A DNA stretch of 64,000 bases from Muscardinus avellanarius (Eukaryota > Chordata > Mammalia > Rodentia > Gliridae), in assembly GCA_963383645.1 (NCBI GenBank), contig OY726561.1, positions 136,336,404-136,400,403 of the forward strand, read 5' to 3'. The notes under the pieces are model-generated. The model had not been told where the DNA came from. It made no database searches and saw only the letters and a program-made list of their open reading frames with translations. Shown one piece after another: positions 30,891 to 42,237 of this stretch; within the stretch, counting starts at the first letter, position 1; every line of letters starts with the position of its first letter. The position numbers and the translations under genes are program-made.

Positions 30891-32239
30891 TTCAGCTGGA
30901 GTGAGATGAAACCTCAATGTAGTTTTAATTTTCTTTCTCCTGATTGCTAAGGAGGCTGAACACTTTTTCATGTATTTGTTGGCCATTTTTATTTCTTCTT
31001 TTGAGAAATGTCAATTATTTCACTTGCCTATTTATTGAATGGGTTATTTTTTTTCAGTGTTAAGTTTTTTGAGATCTTTAATAGCGTCTAGGTATTAAAC
31101 CTTTGTTGGAAAGAGTATCTGGCAAAGATTTTCTCCCATTATCCAGGCTCTTTTTTCACACTATTGTTTCTTTTGCTGTGCAGTAGCTTTTAATTTGACT
31201 CTATCTCATTTATTAATACTTGGTATTATTTCCTGAGCTACTGAGGAATCATTGACCGTACCTATTTGTTGGAGAGTTGCCCATGTTTTCTTCTGGCAGC
31301 TGAAAAGTTTCTCGTCTAATTCCCAGGTCTTTGATCCATTTCACGTTATCCTTTGTGCAGGGTAAAACCTTGGGATCTAGTTTTATTCCATGTATGGATA
31401 TCCAGTTTTCCCAGCACTGTTTATTAAAAAGGCTGTCTTGACTGATATCTGTTTCTGGTACCTTTATTAAGGATCAGTTGATGTATCTGTGTGGGCTTGT
31501 GTCTGTGTTTTCTATTCCATTGACCTACATGTTCATTTTTTAATGCCGGAACCATGGTGTTTTTATTACTATATTTCTGGAGTTATTCTTGAGAGGTCTG
31601 GTAGAATTCAGAAGAAAATCCACCTAGTCTTGTGCTTTTCTTACCTAGGAGGCTTTTTATTACTGATTCAAACTCATTGCTTGTTCGTGTGTTTAGGTTT
31701 TCTATATTCTCTGGGTTTAATTGTATTAAGTCATAGGTGCCTAGAAATTTATCCATTTCTTCTAGATATATCAACTTATTACAATAAACATTTTCAAAAT
31801 AGTCCTTGATAATTCTTGGGATTTCAGTGATCTCTCCTTTTTGTCTTTAATTTCAGTAATTTGAGTCTCTCTCTCTTGATTATTTTGGCTAAGGATTTAT
31901 AAATCTTGTTTATCTTTTCAAGAACCACCTCTTTCATGTATTCATTGTATTTTTTATTCTCTATTTCACTAATTGTGGCTCTGATATTTATTATTTTTTT
32001 CTTCTCTAGGTTTTTGGATTGGTTTATTCTTGTTTTTCTAGACCTTGAGATGCATCGTTAGGTTATTTATTTGAGATCTTTCTGCTTTTATATAAGTACT
32101 TAAACTTTCCTTTTAGAACTTCCTTCACTGTACCTCATAAATTCTGATGTGTTGTATTTTTATGGTCACTTGATTCTAAGAATTTTTAGTTTCTCCTCTT
32201 ATTTATTTAATGAGCCAGTCTTCTTTTAAAAGTGTATTG

Positions 32240-32464
32240 CTCGAGCTGGGTATGGTGGCACACACCTGTAATCCCAGTATTTGGGAGGCTGAGATTGGAA
32301 GAGTACAGGTTTGCAGCCAGTGTCAGCAACTTAGTAAGGCTCTCAGCCACTTACTAAGAGTTTTCAAAATGAAAAATAAAATAAGGCTGGAACTGTAGCA
32401 TAGAGGTAGAATACCTCTGGGTTAAATCCCTAGTAACACATAGACACACACATATACACACAAA
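32240..32464 (+). mobile_element. B1-dID SINE, form A, in the L1
   Basis: 'agctgggtatggtggcacac' through 'cagcaacttagtaaggctct', the ID arm 'ctgtagcatagaggtagaat', and a CA-rich tail. An approximate target repeat 'gtgtattgctc' / 'atgtattgttc' flanks it. Confidence 0.92.
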
Positions 32465-32668
32465 ATATGTATTGTTCAAACTCAGTGTGCTTACATGGTT
32501 CCCATAGTTTTTCATTACTGTTGATTTTTTAAAATTTCATTCCATTATAATCTGATAAGATGCAATTATACCATTTTTTTTGGTGTTTGCTTAGACGTGC
32601 TTTGTAGCCTAAAAGATGATCTTCTTTGGAGAAAGTTACGTCAACAGCTGAATAGAAAGTGTACCCAG

Positions 32669-32870
32669 CTGGGCCGGGCATGGTGGCACACGCTTGTAAT
32701 CCCCGCGCTTGGGAGGCAGAGACAGGAGGATCGCGCGGGTTCGAAGCCAGCCGCGCGTGCTGGCTTAGGAGACCCTGTTTCCAAAATGAAAATGTAAAAA
32801 CAGGTCTGGGAGTGTAGCCCGGAGGTAGAAGGGCTTCCAGGAACCCCAGTACCACCAAAACAACAACAAC
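32669..32870 (+). mobile_element. B1-dID SINE, form B, in the L1
   Basis: 'gggccgggcatggtggcaca', lengthened hairpin 'agccagccgcgcgtgctggct', ID arm 'agtgtagcccggaggtagaa', and an AAC-repeat tail. L1 text continues on both sides. Confidence 0.93.
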
Positions 32871-33450
32871 AAAAATATCTTCTGCAATGCTTGTTTAGTA
32901 GTTATCAATTATTTTAGTTTATATTTATCTTAGAAGGTTTTTATTTCTCCTTTGATTCTGAAGGAGAACTTTGCTGGATATAACAATCTTGGTTGGAAGT
33001 TATTTTCTTTCAGGGTTTGAAATACCTTGTTCCAAGTCCTTATAGACTGTGGAGTTTCTGCTGGTAGATCTAATATGATTCTGATTTATTTTTCTCTGTA
33101 GGTGACCTGGTGGTTATCCTTTGAAGAGTTTATGTATTTTGGGTTGATCTGTATTTCTCACATTTTAATTACAATGTGTCATGGAGAGATTATTTTTGGA
33201 TCTTATCAATGTGGAATTCTAGATGCCTCTAGTATCTGGATGTCCAGCACACTCCCAGTGTTTGGATTTTCTTCCTCTTATTTGATTACATTGGTTATCA
33301 ATGCAGAAAAAGTTACTTTATTTAGAAATTTGCCTTCATAGAGTATCAGAGATAGCCTGTGTCTTTGCTAATCCCTTAATCCACATGAGACTTATGTTAG
33401 TTATCTTAATATTATCTGGTTCTGCCGGGTGTGGTGGTGCTCGATATTCT

Positions 33451-33453
33451 TTT

Positions 33454-33505
<52 letters not shown>

Positions 33506-33733
33506 TTTTCTTTTTTCTTTTTTTTTTTTTTGTGGTACTGGGGATGGAACCCAGAGGCTTTCTACCTCCGAGCTATACTCCCAAACCTATTTTATACTTT
33601 ATTTGGAAACAGGGTCTCAGTAAGTTGCTGAAAGCTTCACTAAGTAGCTGAGGCTGGCTTTGAACCTATGTGATCCTCCTGTCTCAGCCTCCCAAGCGTG
33701 GGGATTACAAGCATGTGCCACCATGCCTGGCCT
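33451..33733 (-). mobile_element. B1-dID SINE, intermediate form, with (TTTC)n tail
   Basis: The tail (33,449-33,503 TTTC, then T runs to 33,530) leads to 'gatggaacccagaggctttc' and ends 'gcatgtgccaccatgcctgg'. The short target repeat gatattct is at about 33,443-33,450 and 33,734-33,742. Confidence 0.93.
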
Positions 33734-33776
33734 TGATATTCTGATAATATTTTCTTTAAAAAAAATTACTGTCTAA

Positions 33777-33985
33777 GCCGGGCGTGGTGGCGCATGCTTG
33801 TAATCCCAGCATTCGGGAGGCTGAGACCTGGAGGATCACGGTTTGCGGACAGCCTCAGCTACTTAGTGAGGCCTTCTGCAACTCAGTGAGACCCGATTTC
33901 AAAATAAATAATAAAAAATAGGACAGGGGGTTGTAGCTCGGAGGTCAAATGCCCCTGGGTTCCACTCCCCCCCCCCAAAAAAAAA
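33777..33985 (+). mobile_element. B1-dID SINE, form A, with target duplication
   Basis: 'gccgggcgtggtggcgcatg', 'ggtttgcggacagcctcagc', then an ID arm whose end is replaced by a C run before the A tail. The duplication tactgtctaa is at 33,767-33,776 and 33,986-33,995. Confidence 0.95.
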
Positions 33986-34124
33986 TACTGTCTAAACGTT
34001 CCAGAGTGTCCCCCTGGTCTTCAAGCTCTAAAATTCTGTCTTCTATTTGATCTAACCTATCAGAAAGAAAGACTTTGAATTGAGCTTTTTATTTGACATA
34101 TTGTGCCTTTGATTTCCAAGACTT

Positions 34125-34336
34125 TTTTTTGTGTGTGTGGTACTGGAGATGGAACCCAGGGGTCTTCTACCTCTGAGATGCACCCCCAGCCCAATTTTTT
34201 ATTCTTTATCTTGAAACCAGGTCTCACTGAGTTGCAAAGGGCCTCACTGAGTAGCTGAGTCTGCCTGCGAACTGCAATTCTCTGGTCTCAGCCTCCAGAA
34301 TGCTGGGATGACAAGAGTGTGCCACCACACCAGGAT
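34125..34336 (-). mobile_element. B1-dID SINE, form A, with 14-base target duplication
   Basis: 'ggtactggagatggaaccca' through 'gagtgtgccaccacacca'. The duplication gatttccaagactt is at 34,111-34,124 and 34,337-34,350. Confidence 0.95.
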
Positions 34337-35407
34337 GATTTCCAAGACTTCTGATTCATTCTTTTTCAAAATCTTTATCTTTTTAATGAAATGCTCTTTA
34401 ATATCCTTTGTACTTTAATATCCTAATGTACTTTCTCTCTTAGTTTATTCTTTAGGTCTTCTTTTAATTCATTAGTTATTTTAACAATCAACTTTTAAAA
34501 TTCTTCCTCTGGAATTTTATTCCCTTCAGTGCCTGTGGATTCAGTTGTTGGGGAGAGGTATGAACTTTTAGAGGCACCGTGTTGGCTGCTTCCGCATATT
34601 CTCTGAGAGTTTATATGTGTGCTTCTGTTGTGATTCTTCTGTATGTTGTCTTCTTTCTCTTTTATGGGAAGGTCTTTTAAGGAGTCGGGTTTTTCTTCTT
34701 ATCTCTTTACAATAAATCCTAGGCTGGGTGGTATAACAGCATCAACACATTCTATCAGTGCAGTCAAAGTGCTAAGTTCAACCACCAACACCACTTCAAA
34801 AAGAAAGAATAATTCCCTGAAACAGTGATCACTTAAGAGCAAACGATATATCAACATATATTTGAAAACTTATTGGTAACGACTTCTACAATTTTACTAA
34901 CCAATGAGAAAAGCAAATGACAAGTAATAAAGAATAGGCTGAAAAATAAAGAGTTAATGATAGCATACTTAATAATACAGTATGGTGGAAGAGAGGAAAA
35001 AGAAAAAGATTGGGGAAGGAAAAGAAGATAGAAAAATAATAAGGCAAGAAAGAAGAAAGGGAGAGAAAGGGGAATGGAGATGTAGAAAGAAGAAAAACGG
35101 TGCTGAGAAGAATACAATGAATTGAAAGAATACATAAAATTAATTGGAACCACACAAACACAATGAGGAGTCTACCTCCCACCATCTTGCCTTTACCCTC
35201 ATTCAAAGAATACTTAATGGGTACCTGGTACAAAATAGACCCAAACCACTGTCCCCTCTAGTGGTATGATAAGCCCCCTTCCCCTCTCTGCATGGAAGGC
35301 TCACCCTGAGGGGATCATGTCTCCCCTGCTGCCAATGGGATATAGATGAGAGCTGTCAGGAGTACCTTGCAGCAATCAGCCCCGCTGGCCAGACTTTCTT
35401 AGCTACA

Positions 35408-35632
35408 GATTTTTTTTTTTTTTTTTTTGGTGGTACTGGGGGTGGAACCCAGATGCTTTTCTACCTCCGGGTTATACTCCCAGACCTATTTTATACTTTA
35501 TTTGGAAACAGGGTCTCATTAAGTTGCTGAGAGCCTCACTAAGTAGCTGAGGCTGGCTTCGAACCTGGGTGATCCTCCTGTCTCAGTCTCCCAAGCGCTA
35601 GGATTACAAGTGTGTGCCACCATACCTGGCTT
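35408..35632 (-). mobile_element. B1-dID SINE, intermediate form
   Basis: An 18-T tail, 'ggtactgggggtggaaccca', 'cctccgggttatactcccag', 'tgctgagagcctcactaagt', ending 'tgtgccaccatacctggc'. It belongs to the intermediate group also seen at 38,309 and 33,451. Confidence 0.92.
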
Positions 35633-35822
35633 ATTTATTTATTTACTTATTTATTTTTACTGGAGATTGAACCCAGGGACTTCCTACCAGCCCTTTTCTT
35701 TCTTTTTTTTTTTTAATTTTGAGACAACATCTTGCTAGTTTTCCAGGCTGGACTCACACTTGCAATCCTTCTGCTTCAGCCTCCTGAGTAGCTGGGATTA
35801 CAGGCGTGCACCTTCACACCCA
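35633..35822 (-). mobile_element. Older B1-type SINE abutting the previous copy
   Basis: An ATTT tail at 35,633-35,658, a shortened ID arm 'actggagattgaacccaggg', then the B1 arm 'aattttgagacaacatcttg' to 'attacaggcgtgcaccttca'. It is clearly more diverged than the neighbour, which may have inserted into its tail. Confidence 0.8.
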
Positions 35823-37019
35823 AACTTATTTTACTGTTTTTATTAAGCTCTGTGACACTCCCAGGACCACCTTTAATTCAATAGGAGGTTTCTTCTAAGG
35901 TCTTCACAAAAACCAAAGAAGAACCAACCAGCTTAATGTGTTGGTAGCTTTTAATATACTGAAATTTGTATGCCACACATTTGAGTGGGCATGTTGTTTT
36001 CATTATAATTTTGGAGAACAGGAAAATCTTCATGTTCCAAACATTCAAACCAAATGTTGGCAGCTCCCCTGAAGCCCTTGGGGAGGCAGCTTGGAGCCTG
36101 CAACGCTGGCTCCACACAGAGAGGACTTGTTTGTGCCACAGGTTGGGTTGGGGGCAGGATGTCGGGGCTGATCTCCTACTCCTGAGACCCCTTGGGCTTC
36201 ATCTGACACAGCCTCAAGGAGGCAGAGAGGCCCTGCAAAGTCCTGGGAACCTCTTCAGAGACTGGCCCATGGAAGTGAAGACTGAGTCGTGGTGGGTTGG
36301 GGAGGGAGTACGAGGAAACAGAGTCCTCTCAGTACTAAGAAAGAGCTGGTAATCTGGGTGACGCAGGGCCAGGAGGTTAAAGCCAGAAGAATCCTAATGA
36401 AAACAATCTGTGCACACCATCCATTGCTTCCAGAAATTCCCGGGAGTGAGTCCAAAGTGGAGAATCCTAGCCGGAAGTGCTGCTGGTGGAACCCAGAGGG
36501 TGGTGGTGGGATAGGGACCAGGGGAGAGCCTCTTTTTCAGCTTCCAGGGGCAGGGCAGGATCGGGCAGAGCAGTAGCCAGGGAAGGAGGAGGGGGCCTCG
36601 GGCTGCAGAAACCACAGCTGGCTTTAATGTTCTTGGAAGAGTAATTGTCGTGGGAATCAATTTGTCCTCCCTTCTCTGAATTTGGGAGTGGATTTCAGGG
36701 CTTGCTTCTCAGGAAATCTGTCTAAAATGAAGTGGGACGGCTGACCACGCGTCACCTACCGCCACACCCGAGGGGACTTTTAATAAACATGGAAAAGGCC
36801 CAACAAGGGAAGCTGACAACTGTCTGCATCTCCTCAGCTTCAGGGTGGCTTCCAGCGGGAGCCTGGCCCAGGACTTACTTGGTTCACGAGCTCGGAGAGT
36901 AGAGATGCCGCCGCCGGCTGGCAACAGGGCACCATCACCGCTCTCTCTCCTCCTTTACCAGACTCACCTTGGGGAATCCCATTCTCGTCACCCGATGGGT
37001 CACTTCTCACATGTCAGAA
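35823..37019. other. Unique sequence, no gene seen
   Basis: 1.2 kb without young repeats. Overlapping frames reach 128 codons (35,966-36,352, plus) without any known domain. It is moderately GC-rich, with an A/T-rich start. No splice-supported exon could be defined. Confidence 0.4.
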
Positions 37020-37165
37020 TTTTGTGCCGAGAGGCCTTACAGATAATCTGCTCCAAGTCATTATTATACAGATGGGGACTGAGGCTCAGCAAGGTGACTT
37101 TTCCCAGGTCACCGCCCAGGCTCCTGGATCGCCAGCTCTGCACGCTTCTAAATCCAACACTTGGC
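37020..37165 (+). mobile_element. MIR element remnant
   Basis: 'ttattatacagatggggact', 'gaggctcagcaaggtgactt' and 'ttcccaggtcaccgcccagg' match MIR core phrases in order. Confidence 0.65.
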
Positions 37166-37734
37166 TTCTGGTTGGGAGCGTGACTGGTTGCAGGGCTTCA
37201 CAACTCGACATCCAAGCTGGGGTCTCCTGAGAAGCAGCGTGTGCATGTGTGGATATGAATGTGTGTGTTTGGATTGAGCAGGCCCCAGCGTGATGGAGAG
37301 AGGGCGCGTGTGTGTGCGCACGGGTGTCTGTACAGATATCGTACTGTTACCTGCCAGAATTGTGGTGTTGGGTGCTGGGGTGACGGCACGGGCTGGCAAA
37401 GGCTTTAAAGATGTGGTTGTGGGACCGAGTGTTGAGGTTCAGGTGGTCTTGGGTGAGACTCAGGGGGGTCCTTTGGAGGGTTTTTGGCTGGAGCTGACTT
37501 GAGGCTTTGGTCATTCTGGTTAGAGAAGTCATCCCAGCAAAGGAGATCTATGCAGGACACTCGGAATGTCCCTGGTGACGAGGAGCTTGGGAAGACCGCA
37601 GACAGAGACCGAGGCCTGGGAACGGGGAAACAAGATCCATGGCTGGGAGATGCCCAACTTTCTCTACACTGTCTGCAGCAGGCTACAGGCTGCAGGGCAG
37701 GGTCAATACGGCAGCCAAGAGTTGGCGGGGGGAT
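37166..37734. other. Unique sequence with a GT-rich patch
   Basis: An irregular GT-rich segment at 37,228-37,325 is not a pure repeat. The rest is GC-rich with overlapping short frames. No gene seen. Confidence 0.4.
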
Positions 37735-37795
37735 GTCCACAGAGCACTTGCTACGTGTCAGCACTGTGCGAGGTGTGGACGCCAGGGTGAGGAGA
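37735..37795 (+). mobile_element. MIR-type fragment (short)
   Basis: 'gagcacttgctacgtgtcag' and 'cactgtgcgaggtgtggacg' resemble the opening MIR-family phrase 'gagcacctactatgtgccaggcactgtgctaggc'. It is too short for a firm family. Confidence 0.4.
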
Positions 37796-37802
37796 CTTGA
37801 GT

Positions 37803-37968
37803 TGTGCCTGTAATCCCAGGACTTGGGAGGCTGAGAGTGGAGGATTGCAGGATGGAGGCTAGCCTCAGCGACTTAGCAAGACCTTGTTTCAAATAAACTA
37901 TAAAAAGGGCTGGGGTTGTACCTCTGAGGTAGAATGCCCCTGGACTTAATCCCCAGTATTAAAAAAAA
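37803..37968 (+). mobile_element. B1-dID SINE, form A, 5'-truncated
   Basis: It starts inside the B1 arm ('gtgcctgtaatcccaggact'). The ID arm 'cctctgaggtagaatgcccc' is followed by a 10-A tail. Confidence 0.88.
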
Positions 37969-38235
37969 AAGACACCAAGAGTTTATTCTGCTCATTTTCC
38001 CAACAAACTTACAAAAGCCCTGCATACATTCCACACTGTCCGGCACCGTGGGTGCAACAGCGTGTGGCCTGCACCCTTCTGCCCCAGAGCCCCCTGTCCA
38101 GGAGGAAAATTCAACAGATCGATTCAAACAGCACAGAGGGCTGTGGGAGCTGCCTGGGAAGGGCTCCCCCTGGGAGTGGATCTTAATCCCGGCCCATTTC
38201 TTTTCTCTTTCTCTTTTCATTTCTCTTCTTTTCTT
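37969..38235. other. Unique sequence
   Basis: No recognised element. It ends in a TTTC-rich stretch leading into the SINE. Confidence 0.3.
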
Positions 38236-38665
38236 TTTTTTTTGTCTTCGATATTGGAAATGGAACCCAGAATCATTTTACCTCCAAGCTATACCCTCAG
38301 CCCTATTTATTTATTTATTCATTTATTTATTGGTGGTACTGGGGGTGGAACCCAGAGGCTTTCTACCTCCGGGCTATACTCCCAGACCTATTTTATACTT
38401 TATTTGGAAACAGGGTCTCACTAAGTTGCTGAGAGCCTCACTCAGCAGCTAAGGCTGGCTTCGAACCTGGGTGATCCTCCTGTCTCAGCCTCCCAAGCGC
38501 GGGGATTACAACACTGCCCTATTTTTTTTTTAATCTTTATTCTGAAACAGGGTCTGTCTTACAAAGGCCCTCACTAAGTAGCCGAGGCTGTCCTCGAGCT
38601 GTGATCCTCCTGTCTCAGCCTCCCAAATGCTGAGATTACAAGCGTGCGCCACCTCGCCCAGCTGA
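38236..38665 (-). mobile_element. Form A SINE split by an intermediate-form SINE of the same strand
   Basis: The outer parts are the ID arm 'aatggaacccagaatcattt' (38,236-38,308) and the B1 arm 'attctgaaacagggtctgtc' (38,516-38,665). The inner copy is 38,309-38,515, flanked by gccctattt at 38,300-38,308 and 38,516-38,524. Removing the inner copy restores a continuous SINE. Confidence 0.92.
38309..38515 (-). mobile_element. B1-dID SINE, intermediate form, nested
   Basis: An ATTT tail, 'ggtactgggggtggaaccca', 'tgctgagagcctcactcagc' and 'gcctcccaagcgcggggatt'. It inserted at the TTT-rich linker of the older copy. The B1 head is short by about 18 bases. Confidence 0.92.
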
Positions 38666-39954
38666 TCGCAGCTCATTTCTAGCTCCCACACACCAAGCTT
38701 TGAAGTCAGATCTGTGCGTAGCCCACTCCAGGCTGTGTCCAGACTCCCAGAATATGCACGTGTGCTTCTCCTGCTTGGGAAGACCTTCAGAGGACCCCAG
38801 CTAGGCGCCACCAGCCTGAATGCGAGCCTGGCTCTGGGTGTGCGGGCTCAGAGCCCCTGTCCATCCAGGACGTGCATCCAGGAGATGCATATCAGAACCG
38901 AGGGCACTGGGTGGGGAAAGTGCCGGGGGAGCCTGCCCGACTCTTCCACAGCAGCGTCCCGTCTCCCCAGGCAGGGAGACCCTGGCTCACCAAGCTCCTT
39001 GGGGAGGCTCCCCTCACCCACTGACCTGCATCCCTCCCCAGGACCGCGGGGGACCGATGAGAGTCTCAGCTCACGTCTCAAAAGCACCTTATGGCACCTG
39101 CCACCCCGAATTCCTCCTCCCACCTTGGCAAAGCAGTTTCCACCTTACAGAAGAGGCCGTGGGCTGGGAGAGGGCGAGGTGGTGCTGGTGGCTGGAGGGC
39201 GCCCCCCTCACAGGCCCTGCTCGGCAGCTGTCCCCACAGCCCCCCCTCTTCTGCCCCAGGTGACTTCTCTGACCGCAGGCCACCTGTGCGCCTGTGCAGC
39301 CAGCGGATGGGTTTCCAAAACTAACTGCGCCGTTTCCTGAAAGGCGCTGGAGGGTGACGGCCGCGCCAAGGGCTCCACAGGCCCTGCCCGGGAAGCTGGG
39401 CGCTGGCACTTTCCCGTGCTGTGCTCACGGCTGACCCTGGCGTCGGGGTCTTCCTCTCCTCATTAGGGAAGGTTGCCGAGAGGGCGGAGAAGGCCCTGGA
39501 GAAAGCCAAAGACCTTCTGGGAACTATGGAAGGGAAGCAGGCTCTCCTGTGGCCCTGCCTGCTCTGGCCTGGCCCGCCCTGGGCTCCGCTTTGGCAGGTC
39601 TTTGGAAAGAATGGGCCCGGGCTCCTGCGCCTGGCGGGAGCCAGAGGTCAGCACATTCCGGGGCTCAGCCTTCCCGGCACATACTCCCAGCACAGGCTGG
39701 GCTCATCCTGTCCCAGGCCACCCTGGAGCCGGCCGTGGGCAGGGTGGGGCCAGGCAGAGAGACTTTTGGGGGCTGCCTGGTCCCCCAGACCACTGCCCGC
39801 ACCGGGTTCCTGGGCTGCAGGCCCTGGGCAGCGGGGGGGGAAGAGCCGGCTTCTCTGCTGGAGTCCACAGCACGCAGATTCTGGTCCTGCGTCCCTTGTA
39901 GACATCCCTGTGGGCATGTTGAGTCGTCCATCCTGGTTGCTCCTCAGGACCCAT
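38666..39954. other. GC-rich unique sequence, no gene seen
   Basis: 1.3 kb of GC-rich DNA without SINEs. Long frames overlap on both strands (208 codons at 38,714-39,340; 291 codons at 39,421-40,296), as expected by chance at high GC. None shows a domain, signal peptide or splice pair I can defend. It merits an expression check only because it is long and repeat-free. Confidence 0.4.
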
Positions 39955-40080
39955 AGGCCTCCTCTGTTCCTTGAGTCTTGGCCACGCTCTCTGCTTTACC
40001 TGGAACGTGTTCTCCTGCATCTTCATCTAATCGACTCCGACTCCTGTCCCACCCAGCTCTCCCTGCCTCCCCTGGATGCC
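39955..40080 (+). mobile_element. L2 element remnant
   Basis: 'ggcctcctctgttccttgag', 'ctgctttacctggaacgtgt', 'tctcctgcatcttcatctaa' and 'tccgactcctgtcccaccca' follow the L2 order 'gcctttgcacttgctgttccctctgcctggaacgctcttcc'. Confidence 0.45.
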
Positions 40081-40539
40081 CGTGTGGCCCCGGGAAGGCG
40101 GGTCCCTCTGTCCCCGGACCTGCAGCGCTCCTGGGCTGCAGGGGCTTCCTGGCAGGCAGGCAGCAGCCCTCTCTGCAGCCGCAGGTGTTGCCTGTGTGCT
40201 GGCCAAATGCGGTGGACAGGGCCCAAGGGTGCATATTGGGCAGGCAGATGGCGGAATGTTCTACTGGGATTACGTCTCCATGAGGTACTGTCCTGAGCCC
40301 CACGCACACCTGGGCGGGAAGAGACAGGCAAGGGCGGGAGGAGGCAGTTGAGGTGGCGCAGGGGCCCTGGCATCGCATGGAGGGCCAGGCCAGAGGAGGA
40401 TGGGAGGGATGGTTAGTACAAACGCGCCCAAATGTCTTCCAATAGGCTGTGGCAGGCAAAGACAGAGGTCACCAAGCGCCCTTCAGGCGTGGCCCCTCCT
40501 TACAGAAGGGGACAGCGAGGTTGCCATCTGCTCCCCGCT
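40081..40539. other. GC-rich unique sequence, no gene seen
   Basis: Continuation of the GC-rich block. Frames on both strands overlap, with nothing recognised. Confidence 0.35.
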
Positions 40540-40775
40540 TCTCCCTGGAGCCCCATCTTCTCATCTATAAAGTGAGGATGGAGCCGGGCGTGGTGGCGCA
40601 CGCTTGTAATCCCAGCTCTTGGGAGGCTGAGACAGGAGGATCGAAGCCGGCCTCAGCTACTTAGTGAGGCTCTCAGCAACTTAGTGAGACCCTGTTTCCA
40701 AATAAAATACAAAATAGGTCTGGGAGTGTAGCCTGAAGGTGAAAAGCCTCTGGATTCCATCCCCAGCACCAAAAA

Positions 40776-40822
<47 letters not shown>

Positions 40823-40890
40823 AGTGAGGATGGGGCCTAACGCTCAGGTTTACAGAAAGGTCAGGTGAGGAAATGTTTGCGAAGGGTGTT
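40540..40890 (-). mobile_element. MIR remnant split by a SINE
   Basis: 'atcttctcatctataaagtg' before the SINE and 'aggatggggcctaacgctca', 'gaaaggtcaggtgaggaaat' after it read as one reversed MIR ('cctcatctgtaaaatggggataat...'). The SINE target duplication lies within it. Confidence 0.5.
40582..40819 (+). mobile_element. B1-dID SINE, intermediate form, (AAAT)n tail
   Basis: 'gccgggcgtggtggcgcacg', 'ggaggatcgaagccggcctc', ID arm 'gtctgggagtgtagcctgaa', and a tail of AAAT units at 40,767-40,819. The duplication taaagtgaggatgg is at 40,568-40,581 and 40,820-40,833. Confidence 0.95.
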
Positions 40891-41479
40891 ACTGACTCTA
40901 AACGTCATTTTGCTTTTTCCTTCTCTGCGGAATTACAGGCCAGAGGTGAAGGTCAGGGGCAAGGACCCACCTCATCCCTGGGAAGGGGACTTGCCCCTGG
41001 CAAATGACGGTGTGACTCACGAGCTCTGGTGTGGTCGGTTCTGGGAAGCAAGCAGAGAAGGGTTCCTGCTCACTCTGCTGAGAGGGAGTTTTCCTTAGCC
41101 CTTCCCAGCCTCATGTTTAACAGAAACATATCGGGTCTTAGCAGGGCCCAGGCGTCATGCGAACACTGGGAGCTCACAGGTGGAATAGCCCAGCCCTGCC
41201 TTCGAAGCCTTGTGAGCCAGGGTGCGCTTTCCAGGGAGATGGTACCCAAGCGTGGACAGCCTGGGCTCACCCTTCACCTCCCTGGGTTCCAGGACCGGCC
41301 CGAGCCCGGGCCTGCAGTTTTATGCCCATGACTATAACCCAGGCTCTCAGGGGCAGCTGCCACCAGTTCCCTTCCCAAAGAAGCATCCTCTGGCCAGCTC
41401 CGGCTGCCTCAATCCAACTCGGGGCTCTGGGAGCCCTCCCCAGACTCTCCACCCACCGTTTCAAGGAAGGCAGCCCCAG
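40891..41479. other. GC-rich unique sequence, no gene seen
   Basis: Frames of 77-147 codons overlap on both strands. No domain recognised. The right end may be upstream L2 sequence. Confidence 0.35.
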
Positions 41480-41600
41480 CCTTCCAGCTGCTCAGGCCAA
41501 AACTTTGGAGTCATCCAGACCCTCCTCTTTCTCTCACCACCCACACCCAATCCCTCAGCTGGTCCTGTCAGCTCTACCTCAACATACGTGCAGAGACTGA
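41480..41600 (+). mobile_element. L2 element remnant
   Basis: 'gctcaggccaaaactttgga', 'gtcatccagaccctcctctt', 'ccacacccaatccctcagct' and 'ggtcctgtcagctctacctc' match the L2 phrase order 'ggcctaaaaccttggagtcatcc...ccaatccatcagcaagtcctgtcggctctacc'. Confidence 0.6.
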
Positions 41601-41799
41601 TTCCCAGGGATACGCGGCAGCTCCCGTGAACTTGGGGTGGGGTGCAAAGGGAAAGCTTGGAGATGCCGAAATCCAGGTACCCTGTCGTGAAGATGGTTTA
41701 GTGGGAGCGCATGAATGGCTTGGTCTCATCAGATTGTACGCTTTATGTGCAGCTTCCTGTATGCCACGTAGATCTCAGTAGTGCGGGCTTATTTAGTTT
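41601..41799. other. Unique sequence
   Basis: No recognised element or exon. Confidence 0.3.
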
Positions 41800-42208
41800 T
41801 GTTTTGGTGTTGGGAGTTGAGCCCGGGGGCATTCTATCTCTGAGTGACACCCCTGACTCTTATTTATTTATTTTTATTTTCAAACTGTGTCTTGCTAAAT
41901 TGCTGAAACTCTAGCCGGGCATGGTGGCGCACGCTTGTAATCCCAGCATTCGGGAGGCTGAGACAGGAGGATCGCGGTTTGAGGACAGCCTCAGCTACTT
42001 AGTGAGGCCCTCTGCAACTCAGTGAGACCCTGTTTCAAAATAAAGAAGAAAAAAAAAATAGGGCTTGCCATGTAGCTCGGAGGTAGAATGCCCCTGGGTT
42101 CCATCCCTAGTACTACAATAATAAATAAATAAATAAATAAATTTGCTGAGGCTGCCCTCAAACCTGCAATTCTCCTGTCTCAGCCTCCCAAGTACTGGGA
42201 TTACAATT
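41800..42208 (-). mobile_element. Old SINE split by a younger plus-strand SINE
   Basis: The outer copy is 41,800-41,912 ('gttgggagttgagcccgggg') and 42,137-42,208 ('gctgaggctgccctcaaacc' to 'caagtactgggattacaa'). The inner copy lies between approximate repeats 'taaattgctga' / 'taaatttgctga'. Confidence 0.9.
41913..42136 (+). mobile_element. B1-dID SINE, form A, nested, (AAAT)n tail
   Basis: 'agccgggcatggtggcgcac', 'ggtttgaggacagcctcagc', ID arm 'gtagctcggaggtagaatgc', tail AAATAAAT. The host is in the opposite orientation. Confidence 0.93.
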
Positions 42209-42237
42209 GTCAGTTGATTAATTGTTGTTGTGTTTTC

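Larger units (their letters stand above)
29577..35407 (-). mobile_element. Long antisense L1 mosaic (3' end to 5' region) with many insertions
   Basis: Reading left to right gives L1 in reverse: the 3' end ('aactccattgtgtatgtatt'), the ORF2 C-terminal part (30,270-30,465 and 30,890-31,580), a jump at about 31,585 into the reverse transcriptase region ('ggtctggtagaattcagaag'), and then upstream ORF2 (32,466-32,665; 32,871-33,420). Sequence at 33,990-35,400 is probably the ORF1/5' region. The jump at 31,585 implies an internal deletion of about 1 kb. No long frame survives. The element is older than the LTR and the SINEs inside it. Confidence is lower after 34,350. Confidence 0.7.

Noticed and set aside
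33424..33442. Plus-strand SINE head 'gccgggtgtggtggtgct' facing a minus-strand SINE
   Set aside because: It is only about 19 bases and lies outside the target repeat of the neighbouring SINE. It could be a chance match within L1, so it was not called a separate element.
39421..40296. 291-codon plus-strand open frame, the longest in the window
   Set aside because: It lies in GC-rich DNA with open frames on the other strand and in other phases, runs through an L2 remnant, and shows no domain, signal peptide or splice context.
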